DNA of 64,000 bases from Saliterribacillus persicus (GCF_003337485.1 NZ_QPJJ01000008.1:1-64000), one strand, 5' to 3'. Shown: positions 46,009 to 54,534, numbered from the stretch's first letter. The notes: generated by a model not told the origin, from the sequence alone. Made by a program: numbers and translations.

Positions 46009-46478
46009 GTTGATTCATCTCCTATTTCTGGCTTTCCAGTCGCATAAGGGACATTTTCTAATTGATCTCCAATCCATGACTCGCCATCTTCCCAGTGTTC
46101 CTTTTTCCAGATTGGCACAATTTGTTTTATTCGTTCAATAGCATATTCATTTGCTTCATATGCTGCTCTCCTATGTGGACTAGAAACAGCAATCACTACG
46201 GCAGCGTCACTTATTTGTAAATGACCTACACGGTGGGAAATAGCAACAACAGTGTCAGGCCATTTTTCATTTATCTCTTTTCCGATTGTTTGAAGCATTT
46301 TAACCGCCATTGGTTTGTATGCTTGATATTCTAATGAAATGGTTCTTTTTCCTTTAGTAAATTCTCTTACGGTACCAATAAAGGTTGTAATCGCCCCTGC
46401 TTCAGGTCGTGTCACTTTTTCCACCGCTTTTTCGATTGAAAGTTCCTCATGTAAGATTTCAAAATGCGATTCTTCCAG
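46005..46478 (-). CDS. moaE: Molybdopterin synthase catalytic subunit, apparent CTG start
   Basis: Transfers sulfur to precursor Z with MoaD. Catalytic region: GAITTFIGTVREFTKGKRTISLEYQ split near residues 27-50, the HRVGHLQISDAAVVIAVSSPHR segment and the catalytic Lys in VPIWKKEHWEDGESW near 130. The first standard start is GTG 46424, which would give 139 residues and cut off the family's N-terminal strand. In frame upstream lie 18 more codons (ending FEILHEELSIEKA) that match the expected N-terminus, bounded by a TAA at 46481. The only sensible start there is CTG at 46478, eight bases after AAGGGGAG. I infer a CTG start. Confidence 0.88.
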   Translation of the reverse strand: MEESHFEILHEELSIEKAVEKVTRPEAGAITTFIGTVREFTKGKRTISLEYQAYKPMAVKMLQTIGKEINEKWPDTVVAISHRVGHLQISDAAVVIAVSSPHRRAAYEANEYAIERIKQIVPIWKKEHWEDGESWIGDQLENVPYATGKPEIGDEST

Positions 46479-46526
46479 TTAAAAAACTCCCCTTCTTTAT
46501 CTTAGATACACTTCAAAGATATAATT

Positions 46527-47771
46527 TTAAACATTTTTAAGTAATATTACATTAACCTCATCATCTTCAAGATAACCCGATGTTCCTCCTGGCAAGTGGA
46601 TTAGCGCATTAGTTTTTGCAAGGGAAATAACAGAATTGGATTTATCTAATCCAGCAGGATATGCTAGTAGTTGTCCCTCTTCAAAATGAATCTCTCCACG
46701 AATAAATCGATCAAATGGATTCGCTTTTTTGAAATCAACCCCAAGCGTTGCCGAAGTATGTTGTATCACTTTACCTGGAATGCCTAAATAAGCGTTAATC
46801 GCCGCTTTTGTGAATAATTCAAATCCAACAAAGCAAGCAGATGGATTTCCTGATAAAGCAAATATTTTTTTGTTATTTATCTCAGCCACTGTAGTGACAC
46901 TTCCAGGTCGCATTTGAACCTTATTAAACAATATTTCAGCATCTAATGCTTTAAGTAAATCTGGTAATAAATCATAATCACCAACAGAAACACCACCAGT
47001 AGTGATTAGAAAATCCACTTGCATTAAGGCTTTTTTCATATTTTCCAAACAAACTTCAAAATCATCACTAAATTGACCAAAATAAAAAGGAATGCCACCA
47101 GCTTGTTGTATTTGTGCATAAATCATATAGGCATTACTGTTTCGAATTTTTCCATTTTCTAAGGGCTGATCGACTTCAAGAAGTTCACTTCCTGTTGCTA
47201 TCACACCAATTACAGGCTTCTTTTGGACCCAAACTTGAGCGTAGCCGAAGGTCGCTAATGTGGCAATAACACCTGGAGAAATAGTGGTACCTTTTTTTAA
47301 CAGGACCGTCCCTTTTTTTGTGTCTTCTCCTTGAAAAGAAATATTGTGATGTTTATCAATAACAGTATCCAAATCGAAAAAGGCTTGCCCCTCTTCATTA
47401 GATTCCTTTACTTGCTCAAGCATAACGACAGCATTACACTGATCAGGGATTTTAGCACCAGTCATAATTCGAACTGCTTCAAATGAATTTAATGGTTTTT
47501 CGTAGATAGAACCTGCACCAATTTCTGCCACTACTTTAAACCGACTAGGATTATCTTTCTTAGCATTATGTGTATCCTCTGCTCTAATTGCAAATCCATC
47601 GTACGGAGAACGATCAAAGGAGGGCACGTCATGGTCTGCTTTTAAGTCTTCAGCTAAAACTCTGCCATGTGCTTCTTTTAATTCAATCTCTTCGATACTT
47701 CCAGTCTGTAGGTTTTTTGTAGCAAGCTTTAATGCGTCTTCTACTGAAATTGCAGTTCGCTTCTCTAACAT
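46527..47771 (-). CDS. moeA: Molybdopterin molybdotransferase
   Basis: 414 residues; inserts molybdate into adenylated molybdopterin. Visible: DHDVPSFDRSPYDGFAIRAED (split near 60-80), IMTGAKIPDQCNAVVMLEQV near 115, the TGSEL loop near 193 and DFLITTGGVSVGDYDLLPDLL near 245, NPSACFVGFELF near 298. GGGGG precedes the ATG. 18 bases after moeB, in the same run. Confidence 0.96.
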   Translation of the reverse strand: MLEKRTAISVEDALKLATKNLQTGSIEEIELKEAHGRVLAEDLKADHDVPSFDRSPYDGFAIRAEDTHNAKKDNPSRFKVVAEIGAGSIYEKPLNSFEAVRIMTGAKIPDQCNAVVMLEQVKESNEEGQAFFDLDTVIDKHHNISFQGEDTKKGTVLLKKGTTISPGVIATLATFGYAQVWVQKKPVIGVIATGSELLEVDQPLENGKIRNSNAYMIYAQIQQAGGIPFYFGQFSDDFEVCLENMKKALMQVDFLITTGGVSVGDYDLLPDLLKALDAEILFNKVQMRPGSVTTVAEINNKKIFALSGNPSACFVGFELFTKAAINAYLGIPGKVIQHTSATLGVDFKKANPFDRFIRGEIHFEEGQLLAYPAGLDKSNSVISLAKTNALIHLPGGTSGYLEDDEVNVILLKNV

Positions 47772-47789
47772 TTTGATTGGCCCCCTAAA

Positions 47790-48803
47790 TTATCCGATCA
47801 TTTTATAATACAAACTTTTAGCTTTATCTATAGAATTCGTCCCGTGAATAAAGGTGCGCCCATCTCGAAAAAATACGATCCGGTAAGGGTCCATATCCAC
47901 AGAAACAAGAAATGGATTCGTTGTTACCTTTCCAAAAGAAGCAACATGCTTTGCTAGTTCCTCTAAAGAAATGTTAGCTGTTTGTCTTCTGATTTGCACT
48001 GTATTCCGCCCACATAAAATTTCAGATTTTGGATGATTCTTAAATTGCAAATGAGGATATACAGGTTGTTCACCACAGGAAGGACATTCCTCTGACTTAG
48101 CTTTTGTCACATTCATTGAATAATACGTATTTTGCCACAAATCAAAAGTAATAAAGGTCGAGCGCATTTTTTCTTTTGCTTCTACTAACCATTTTAATGC
48201 TTCGGAAACTTGATTGGCGACCACCATTTGAACAGCTGGGGAAATAATTCCAACTGAATCACAGGTTGCACCATACATAGGTGCTGTCTTAATTAAACAG
48301 TCCAAACATGGCGTTTGATCTGGAATAAAAGTGAAGCTCATTCCTGCACTTCCTACACAAGCTCCAAAAATCCACGGTATCTTATGTTTCTGAGCAAAAT
48401 CATTAATTAGAAAACGAGTATCAAAGTTATCTGTCGCATCTATTATGAGGTCCACATTTTTTAAACTACTTGTGATATTATCTGCAGTCAGATCTAGAAC
48501 AATAGCGTCAACATCTACTTCATGATTAATCTTTTCTAAATGATTTTTACAAGCCACAGCCTTAGGCAGCTGCTTTTCTACATCTTCTTCTGTGTAGAGC
48601 TGTTGCCTCTGTAAATTAGTTAATTCAACGTAATCTCGATCAATCAAGGTCAGTTTACCAATACCTGCGCGTGAAAGCATGTCTGCAGATTGGGAACCTA
48701 AGGCTCCACATCCCACGATACCTATGTGTTTTTGTCTTATTTTTTTCTGCCCATGATCCCCAATTTCTTTAAATAAAGCTTGTCGTTGATAGCGACTTTC
48801 CAT
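47790..48803 (-). CDS. moeB: MoeB/ThiF family adenylyltransferase
   Basis: 337-residue E1-like enzyme that adenylates the MoaD C-terminus. ATP motif VGCGALGSQSADMLSRAGIG (near 30-49), the conserved DRDYVELTNLQRQ near 55, and two zinc CxxC pairs (PCLDCL near 168 and CPSCG near 242). The last about 85 residues form a small extra domain, shorter than a rhodanese and without a recognisable active-site Cys loop. It could also serve ThiS, but the location makes MoaD the likely partner. Confidence 0.92.
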   Translation of the reverse strand: MESRYQRQALFKEIGDHGQKKIRQKHIGIVGCGALGSQSADMLSRAGIGKLTLIDRDYVELTNLQRQQLYTEEDVEKQLPKAVACKNHLEKINHEVDVDAIVLDLTADNITSSLKNVDLIIDATDNFDTRFLINDFAQKHKIPWIFGACVGSAGMSFTFIPDQTPCLDCLIKTAPMYGATCDSVGIISPAVQMVVANQVSEALKWLVEAKEKMRSTFITFDLWQNTYYSMNVTKAKSEECPSCGEQPVYPHLQFKNHPKSEILCGRNTVQIRRQTANISLEELAKHVASFGKVTTNPFLVSVDMDPYRIVFFRDGRTFIHGTNSIDKAKSLYYKMIG

Positions 48804-48826
48804 AAGAATAATTCTCCTCTATTCTT

Positions 48827-49843
48827 TTAACCACCAATATAAGACATTTCTATTTTCTTTCGATTTTTCGCAGTTTCCTCTGTTCTTTCGTCAGAATATC
48901 GATCTGTTCTAGTATTCCAAATCGTTTTTATCGTGTCCTCTAATTCTATATCCGTCGCGCCATCTCTTACAATATCTTTTAAATTGATACCTTCCGTTGC
49001 AAATAAGCAAGTGAATATTTTTCCATCTGCAGCAATTCTTGCACGTGTACACGTTGAACAGAATGATTCCGAAACAGATGTGATGAATCCCACTTCCGTA
49101 TCTGTACCCTTGTAACGGTACCTTTTCGCCACTTCTCCAATATAGCCTGGGTCCACAGCTTCTAATTCAAAATGCTCGCTTAGCTCCTGGAAGATTTCTT
49201 TTTTAGTAAGGACATGCTTAAAGTCCCAACCATTTGTTACACCAACATCCATAAATTCAATATAGCGAAGTGTGACACCCATCTCCTTAAAAAACTTAGC
49301 CATAGGAACAACTTGATTATCGTTCATTCCTTTTTTGACGACCATATTTATTTTAACTTGTAGACCTACCTCTTTTGCCTTTTTAATACTTTCTATCACT
49401 TGCTTTGTCCCAACATTACTATCATTAATGGATTTAAATACCTCATCATCAATGGCATCGAGACTGATGTTAACACGCTTGAGCCCAGCATCTTTCAGTT
49501 CTTGTGCTTTTTTCCCTAGCAATACTCCATTTGATGTGAGTCCGATATCCTCAAGTCCCTCAATACTAGCTAACTTATGAATTAAAATTGGTAGATCTTT
49601 TCGAAGTAAAGGTTCGCCACCAGTTAAACGTATTTTTTTAACACCTAATTTTACAAATGCTGTACTTATTCGTTCAATTTCTTCAAAAGATAATAAATGG
49701 TCTTTCGGCAAAAAGGAAAAGTCTTTTCCAAATATTTCTCTTGGCATACAATAGCGACAGCGAAAATTACAGCGATCGGTTACAGAAATTCTTAGATCAT
49801 GTAATTCACGTCCAAACTTATCTGTGATTATTGTCTTATCCAT
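48827..49843 (-). CDS. moaA: GTP 3',8-cyclase
   Basis: Radical SAM enzyme for the first step of molybdopterin synthesis. 338 residues. The SAM cluster is CNFRCRYC (about 25-32), with GGEPLLRKD near 75. The second cluster Cys are in [20 protein letters not shown] (about 262-280). The C-terminal Gly-Gly (YIGG) needed for catalysis is present. GAGAGGG precedes the ATG. It follows narK by 53 bases. Confidence 0.97.
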   Translation of the reverse strand: MDKTIITDKFGRELHDLRISVTDRCNFRCRYCMPREIFGKDFSFLPKDHLLSFEEIERISTAFVKLGVKKIRLTGGEPLLRKDLPILIHKLASIEGLEDIGLTSNGVLLGKKAQELKDAGLKRVNISLDAIDDEVFKSINDSNVGTKQVIESIKKAKEVGLQVKINMVVKKGMNDNQVVPMAKFFKEMGVTLRYIEFMDVGVTNGWDFKHVLTKKEIFQELSEHFELEAVDPGYIGEVAKRYRYKGTDTEVGFITSVSESFCSTCTRARIAADGKIFTCLFATEGINLKDIVRDGATDIELEDTIKTIWNTRTDRYSDERTEETAKNRKKIEMSYIGG

Positions 49844-49896
49844 CTGTACCCTCTCCTGTCCTTAGAATTACCAAGAAATAATAGCTTTTTATGCAG

Positions 49897-51396
49897 CTAT
49901 TTTCTTTTATGCTTTGTTACGTCACTGAAAATTCCAGCATATTGTATAATTTCGCCTGCATCATTTTTTATCGCGTGAATGGTCAACCATTCTAAAAATT
50001 CCTGTTGATCTTTACGCTTATTCCAAATTTCACCCTGCCAGAAACCATTTTCTTTAATCTCAAACCACATGTCCTTGTAAAAATCTGCTTTCTGCCTGCC
50101 TGAGCTTAAAATATTAGGGTTTTTACCAATTGCTTCATCTTCTTGATATCCTGTTAATTCTTGAAAAGCAGGATTTACACGTATAATTTTTCCTGTTGGA
50201 TCAGTCACAAGCATACCAAGCGGTGTACTTTTCATTACTTGATCAGCAATAATAAGTCGATCATGGTAGTACATCCATACTACCAAAATAAAACTAACTA
50301 GTGCAACTTGAGATAGCGCCATAAAACCTATCGCATAGTGACCTGTAATATCATATAATGTTGCTAAAATGAGTGGTGGGAAAAATCCTCCCAAGCCTCC
50401 CATTGCAGCTACTATACCATTAACAATACCTGCTTGTTTATTGAAGTACATCGGAACTAATTTAAAAATTACACCATTTCCTAATCCTGCCCCAGCTGCA
50501 ATTGTCAAACAACCAACTGTATACAGCGCAATTGAAGGCGCAAAAGATAGTAAGGTTGCTGCAACCGTTAAACTTAAAAACACTCCCATTAAAAGAACTA
50601 AAGGCTGAAAACGGTCAGCTAAATAACCACCAACTGGTCTTAAAAAAGTAGCGACAGCAATAAATCCTGCTGTTCTCATTCCTGCATCAACTTTATCTAA
50701 TTCAAAATTCGCCACTAAGAAATTTGGTAAATACACGGTAAAAGCAACAAAGGATCCAAATGTAATAAAATAAAATAAACAGAATAGCCATAGCTTTTCA
50801 TTTTTATATACACCTTTTATTTGCTCTAAAATTGGGGTGTTCACTTTTGGCTCCTGTTTATCGCCCATAAAAACATTCGCTAGGATGAACACAGCTAAAA
50901 GAATTAAATATAATTGCACCGTTAATGACCAGCCAATTTGTGAAGCTATGACAGGAGCCATAAAAGCAGTAATGGCTGTACCTAGGTTACCAACACCATA
51001 AATACCATTCACAAGTCCATGTTTTTCTTTAGGATAATACTTTGGCAGGGAGGTAACACCTACAGAGAACACTGCTCCACCTATCCCGATAAAAAGCCCC
51101 CCGATAATTAAATCTACAAAGGAATCTGCAATACTAATAAAATACACAGGAGGCAATAAAATAATAAAACTAATAATAAATATCATCCTTGCCCCTAGTC
51201 GATTGGTATAATATCCAATCGGTATTCTAAGAAGTGAGCCAAGAACAACTGGTATAGCTGTAACCCATGCAGCCTGTTGCTGCGTTATACTTATATCTTC
51301 AATAATAAAGGAAAGTAACGAAGATAAGATCACCCAAACCATAAAACCAACTATAAGATTCATTGTTTGTAATGGTAATTGTGCTTTATGTCTCAT
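49897..51396 (-). CDS. narK: NarK-type nitrate/nitrite transporter fused to a C-terminal PAS domain
   Basis: 499 residues. Residues 1-380 are a 12-helix MFS transporter of the nitrate/nitrite (NNP) family; both nitrate signatures are visible, YGVGNLGTAITAF near 135 and GAGLGNGVIFKLVP near 300. Residues 381-499 are a PAS domain with PAC motif (TPLGMLVTDPTGKIIRVNPAF, then GFWQGEIWNKRKD, ending GIFSDVTKHKRK), expected in the cytoplasm. This PAS type normally precedes GGDEF or kinase domains, yet nothing follows. There is no frameshift sign: the stop is followed by a 53-base gap and moaA. GAGGAG precedes the ATG. An Fnr box lies upstream. Confidence 0.93.
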   Translation of the reverse strand: MRHKAQLPLQTMNLIVGFMVWVILSSLLSFIIEDISITQQQAAWVTAIPVVLGSLLRIPIGYYTNRLGARMIFIISFIILLPPVYFISIADSFVDLIIGGLFIGIGGAVFSVGVTSLPKYYPKEKHGLVNGIYGVGNLGTAITAFMAPVIASQIGWSLTVQLYLILLAVFILANVFMGDKQEPKVNTPILEQIKGVYKNEKLWLFCLFYFITFGSFVAFTVYLPNFLVANFELDKVDAGMRTAGFIAVATFLRPVGGYLADRFQPLVLLMGVFLSLTVAATLLSFAPSIALYTVGCLTIAAGAGLGNGVIFKLVPMYFNKQAGIVNGIVAAMGGLGGFFPPLILATLYDITGHYAIGFMALSQVALVSFILVVWMYYHDRLIIADQVMKSTPLGMLVTDPTGKIIRVNPAFQELTGYQEDEAIGKNPNILSSGRQKADFYKDMWFEIKENGFWQGEIWNKRKDQQEFLEWLTIHAIKNDAGEIIQYAGIFSDVTKHKRK

Positions 51397-51461
51397 GTAT
51401 TTTTCTCCTCACTTTTTAATAATGATTTACCATTATTAAATCATGAAGAAAAATGATTCAT

Positions 51462-51477
51462 TGTGATGTTAGTCACA
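51462..51477. promoter_or_regulatory. Fnr box of the narK-moa operon
   Basis: TGTGATGTTAGTCACA is a perfect TGTGA-N6-TCACA site, centred about 73 bases upstream of the narK ATG. On the minus strand a -10-like TAATAAT (51438-51432) lies where a class II promoter with the site at -41.5 would put it. Fnr from the nearby gene should activate it without oxygen. Confidence 0.88.
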
Positions 51478-51511
51478 TCATTCTATACTTTTTATTTATC
51501 AATGTTTCTTC

Positions 51512-52138
51512 TTATTTTTTTGCTACAGCAAAGCTACAACAATTCTCTCCTTCTGCCATACATTGGTGGAGCGTTACTTCTTTTCCCCCAAGGATCTCCT
51601 TAAAGACTTTCATTTCCTCCTGGCATATAGAGGTATAATTGCAAGCTACTTCATAAATAGGACAATTGTATTGTTTAATAATATATTCACCATTATTTTC
51701 TTCTAATATCGCCATATATCCTTTTTGTTCTTGAATTTGAAGGAGACGATCAATCCTTTGATCAAGTGAATTCATCTGTGCTAGCTCGTCAGCATGCGTA
51801 GAAGCCATTTTATTAGTCCAGTTTTTAATCAATTGTTCTACAAAAGCCCTGCCCTCTAATTTTTCCAATTCCTCTAAAAGACCTAAGGACAACTGTTGAT
51901 AGTGATTCGGAAAAAGATTATCTCCATTTTTTGTAAGTCGATACTCAAAATAAGGTCGACCGATTGATTGCTTGATTACAAATGATTTGATTAAACCTTC
52001 ATTTTCAAGATTTTTCAAATGCCTTCTTAGTGCAATATCTGTCATAGAAAAATGGGTTAGCAATTCTGGGATTGTTAAATTTCTTTCTTTTTTTAGCAGT
52101 TCAAGGATTTTATCCTTTACCGTTATACTATTAGTCAA
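51512..52138 (-). CDS. SufR-like Fe-S transcriptional regulator
   Basis: 208 residues. N-terminal winged helix (about 5-70, PELLTHFSMTDIALRRHLKNLENEGLI) followed by a helical linker and a Cys-rich C-terminal part with Cys at about 159, 166, 172, 193, 200 and 201. The pattern NCPIY, SIC, GENCC and the GRPYFEYRLTKNGDNLFPNHY segment match the cyanobacterial/actinobacterial SufR family, which binds a cluster and represses suf genes. TTG start at 52138 after GGGAGGG. 18 bases after the YutE-like gene. Target genes cannot be read from sequence; suf and narK are both near. Confidence 0.8.
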   Translation of the reverse strand: MTNSITVKDKILELLKKERNLTIPELLTHFSMTDIALRRHLKNLENEGLIKSFVIKQSIGRPYFEYRLTKNGDNLFPNHYQQLSLGLLEELEKLEGRAFVEQLIKNWTNKMASTHADELAQMNSLDQRIDRLLQIQEQKGYMAILEENNGEYIIKQYNCPIYEVACNYTSICQEEMKVFKEILGGKEVTLHQCMAEGENCCSFAVAKK

Positions 52139-52156
52139 AAGGGGACCCTCCCATTA

Positions 52157-52603
52157 TCAGTTTAGGTCTTCATTGGTGAACGTATTAGCAACTACAGATT
52201 CTTCCTTTAAATACAGGAGAATACGACTATGATATCTTTTATAAATATCTAAATGCTTGTCTATTTTTTCTTTAATCAAAGCATGGTCAAGCTCTGTATA
52301 CTCTTTTATTAAAACATTCCTTAAAGAAATCAATTCCATATAAGCTTGTTTTTCATCTTCGGGTATAACTTTTTCATCTGCCATAATTTCTACAATATCT
52401 TGAAAGCTACCTGGATCTCTCATTACAAATCCATCGATCATCATATTGGAAATATCCAAAAAAGATTCAATCATCATATGACATATACGTTCTAAAGCTA
52501 ATTTCTCAATTTTTGTTTCAAACTGTGCTTTTTCATAACTATCTAAAAGAGTCTTAAAATAATCAAGTGTACGGGCTAATTTCTTATGATCCACAAAATA
52601 CAT
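52157..52603 (-). CDS. yutE: YutE-like HepT/DUF86 family protein
   Basis: 148-residue all-helical protein of the DUF86 family. The HepT RNase-type motif is partly recognisable: RICHMMIESFLDISNMMI near 39-56, SLRNVLIKEYTELD near 92-105 with the RN segment and the Tyr of the usual RNxxxHxY motif, but the central His is replaced (RNVLIKEY). HepT proteins are toxins paired with MntA nucleotidyltransferases; no partner is present. B. subtilis YutE is likewise solitary. GGAG precedes the ATG. Confidence 0.85.
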   Translation of the reverse strand: MYFVDHKKLARTLDYFKTLLDSYEKAQFETKIEKLALERICHMMIESFLDISNMMIDGFVMRDPGSFQDIVEIMADEKVIPEDEKQAYMELISLRNVLIKEYTELDHALIKEKIDKHLDIYKRYHSRILLYLKEESVVANTFTNEDLN

Positions 52604-52772
52604 TTTTTCACACTCCAGTAATTGTATTTCTTATGATAATACCATATATAATTTCTTTTAGTTTTTGAAAATTTTACTTTACAGGCAAAAGTATCCTTTG
52701 CTAAGCTTAAATTTAGTAGTGATAAACCATTTAATTTTATTAGAAATAGAAGAATAAAGGAGAAATTAAATT

Positions 52773-53051
52773 ATGAAAAACATCTCATATCTTAAAGATG
52801 AAATACAGGATGCAAAGGCTCAATTTATAAGCTTTAAAGGTGATAATAAGCGATTTGATTTGGTTATTTTCACTTCTCCTTTTTTTAGTGAGGACAAAAT
52901 TGTCCTTGATCTAAATACGAATAAATACTCCAAGCTTAATCAAGAAACTATAGAAAAAACGAGCGATGTGGAGCATGCATTACATTATAATGAGATGGAA
53001 GCAGATGAATTTCGCCTCTTTGTGAAGCCATTATTAAAATCTGATTCATAA
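52773..53051 (+). CDS. DUF3055 family protein
   Basis: 92 residues. The N-terminal half AQFISFKGDNKRFDLVIF and IVLDLNTNKYSKL match the small DUF3055 family of Bacillales; the C-terminal half is acidic and helical (NEMEADEFRLFVKPLL). No signal, membrane helix or Cys. Function unknown. AAGGAG precedes the ATG. Convergent with yutD, which is also its neighbour in other Bacilli. Confidence 0.78.
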   Translation: MKNISYLKDEIQDAKAQFISFKGDNKRFDLVIFTSPFFSEDKIVLDLNTNKYSKLNQETIEKTSDVEHALHYNEMEADEFRLFVKPLLKSDS

Positions 53052-53060
53052 TATAAAAAA

Positions 53061-53113
53061 CCTCGATTTTAAAAAATGCTGCCTCAAAAGAGCACATCCA
53101 TTAAAAATCGAGG
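53061..53113. terminator. Long-loop bidirectional terminator
   Basis: CCTCGATTTT (53061-53070) pairs with AAAATCGAGG (53104-53113) across 33 bases, between the DUF3055 gene and yutD. The T run is short on both sides, so efficiency is uncertain. Confidence 0.6.
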
Positions 53114-53121
53114 GTATTCTA

Positions 53122-53397
53122 TTACTTATCTAGACGTTTTAAAACAAAAAAGCGACATCCAAAATTACAATATTCATACATATAATCATCTAAAGTGCTT
53201 ATTTTAGAGTCAAAGGTAGCTTTAGGATTTTGGTCGTCAAAAAAACCTTTTAATCTTAATTGATCATAACCCCAATCTCCCACAATGAAATCATATTTAC
53301 TTAATATATCTGAATATCTTTCCTTAAATACTTCTTCATCAAAGCCATCACGGTAATTCTTAATAATCTCATACGTGTTCCCTTGCATTTCGATCAT
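53122..53397 (-). CDS. yutD: YutD family protein
   Basis: 91-residue cytoplasmic protein with the strongly conserved YutD signature: ERYSDILSKYDFIVGDWGYDQLRLKGFF (split near 25-52), then DDQNPKATFDSKISTLDDY and YEYCNFGCRFFVLKR with two Cys. Function unknown. AAGGAG lies 12 bases ahead of the ATG. The lipoyl synthase gene often near it in Bacillus is not here. Confidence 0.9.
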   Translation of the reverse strand: MIEMQGNTYEIIKNYRDGFDEEVFKERYSDILSKYDFIVGDWGYDQLRLKGFFDDQNPKATFDSKISTLDDYMYEYCNFGCRFFVLKRLDK

Positions 53398-53495
53398 TCT
53401 TACTTCACGCTCCTTTATCTACCAATAGTTTATCATAATTTTGCTGGAGCGACTATCTAAAATCATTAACCCTCCCTTTTCTTGATTATAAATTG

Positions 53496-53509
53496 TTTAT
53501 GCATAAACT
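53496..53509. promoter_or_regulatory. 14-bp perfect palindrome upstream of lytH
   Basis: GTTTATGCATAAAC, 80 bases upstream of the LytH start and overlapping a possible TTGATT/TAAACT promoter. A candidate operator. AT-rich palindromes of this size can arise by chance. Confidence 0.3.
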
Positions 53510-53589
53510 TCGCTTTTATGGCAAATTACTAATTCAAGAGGAAAGCTATTTAATTTGAAGCGTGTTGTTAAGCAGAAAGGAGTGCAACA

Positions 53590-54534
53590 TTGCGCAAAAC
53601 TATTTTATTTTTCATTTGTTTTTTATTGCTTCCATCTATACATGTTCAAGCTGAAGATGAGATGGAAGAAACAACGAAAAAAATGAATTTATATTTAAAA
53701 CAACAGGCTTTAACTCAGATTCCTTGGTACTATTATGCCGCTATAAATCAATATGAGAACAATATTCGTGATAATGATAATATTATTGCTATGGAATTTG
53801 AGGAAATGACCTGGTATGGACCGTTAAATAATGATAAAATTCCCCACCCATCTGTAATCGAAATGTTTGGCGGTATCGGTAAGGACGGGAATGGTGATGA
53901 AATGGCTAAAGATCAAAACCCAGAGGACATTCTTGCTACATTATCGGATTATCTACTTAAATATGGAAAAACAGAACAGGATATAAAAATTGCGTTGTGG
54001 AATTATTATCAACGAGAATTAACGGTTCAGACGATTATAAATATTGCTAAGGTCTATAAAGAAATGAATCAAATTGATAATTTCAAACAGGCTTTCCCTG
54101 TACCAAAAGGATATAATAACAGCTATAACAATACTTGGGGCGATAAGAGAGGATTTGGTGGTCGCCGTATCCATGAAGGTACGGATATTTTTGCAAACTA
54201 TGGTACTCCAGTGCGCGCAACGAATACAGGGGTTGTAGAACTAAAAGGCTGGAATAAATTTGGTGGATGGCGAATAGGAATTAGAGATGTTTTTAATCGG
54301 TACCACTATTATGCACACTTAAATCAATTTACTGAAGGTATAAATGTAGGCGATATTGTTAAAGCTGGTGAAGTAATTGGCACAGTTGGATCAACAGGAT
54401 ATGGCCCACCTGGTACGTCAGGAAAATTCCCACCCCATTTACACTATGGAATCTATAAAGATGATGGTAAAAATGAATGGGCGTTTGATCCTTATCCATA
54501 TCTAAAAATATGGCAACGAAATGCAGTGGATTAA
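53590..54534 (+). CDS. lytH: M23 family endopeptidase (LytH/YunA-like)
   Basis: 314-residue exported zinc peptidase. Signal peptide 1-20 (ILFFICFLLLPSIHVQA). The M23 (LytM) domain covers about 185-305: HEGTD (first His and Asp), then HYYAHL and PPHLHYGIY with the remaining His. The N-terminal 160 residues contain the DILATLSDYLLKYGKTEQDIKIALWNYY region of sporulation LytH. In B. subtilis LytH (YunA) is the L-Ala-D-Glu endopeptidase of cortex maturation. TTG start after AAAGGAG. Neighbours yutD and yunB agree. Confidence 0.92.
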   Translation: MRKTILFFICFLLLPSIHVQAEDEMEETTKKMNLYLKQQALTQIPWYYYAAINQYENNIRDNDNIIAMEFEEMTWYGPLNNDKIPHPSVIEMFGGIGKDGNGDEMAKDQNPEDILATLSDYLLKYGKTEQDIKIALWNYYQRELTVQTIINIAKVYKEMNQIDNFKQAFPVPKGYNNSYNNTWGDKRGFGGRRIHEGTDIFANYGTPVRATNTGVVELKGWNKFGGWRIGIRDVFNRYHYYAHLNQFTEGINVGDIVKAGEVIGTVGSTGYGPPGTSGKFPPHLHYGIYKDDGKNEWAFDPYPYLKIWQRNAVD

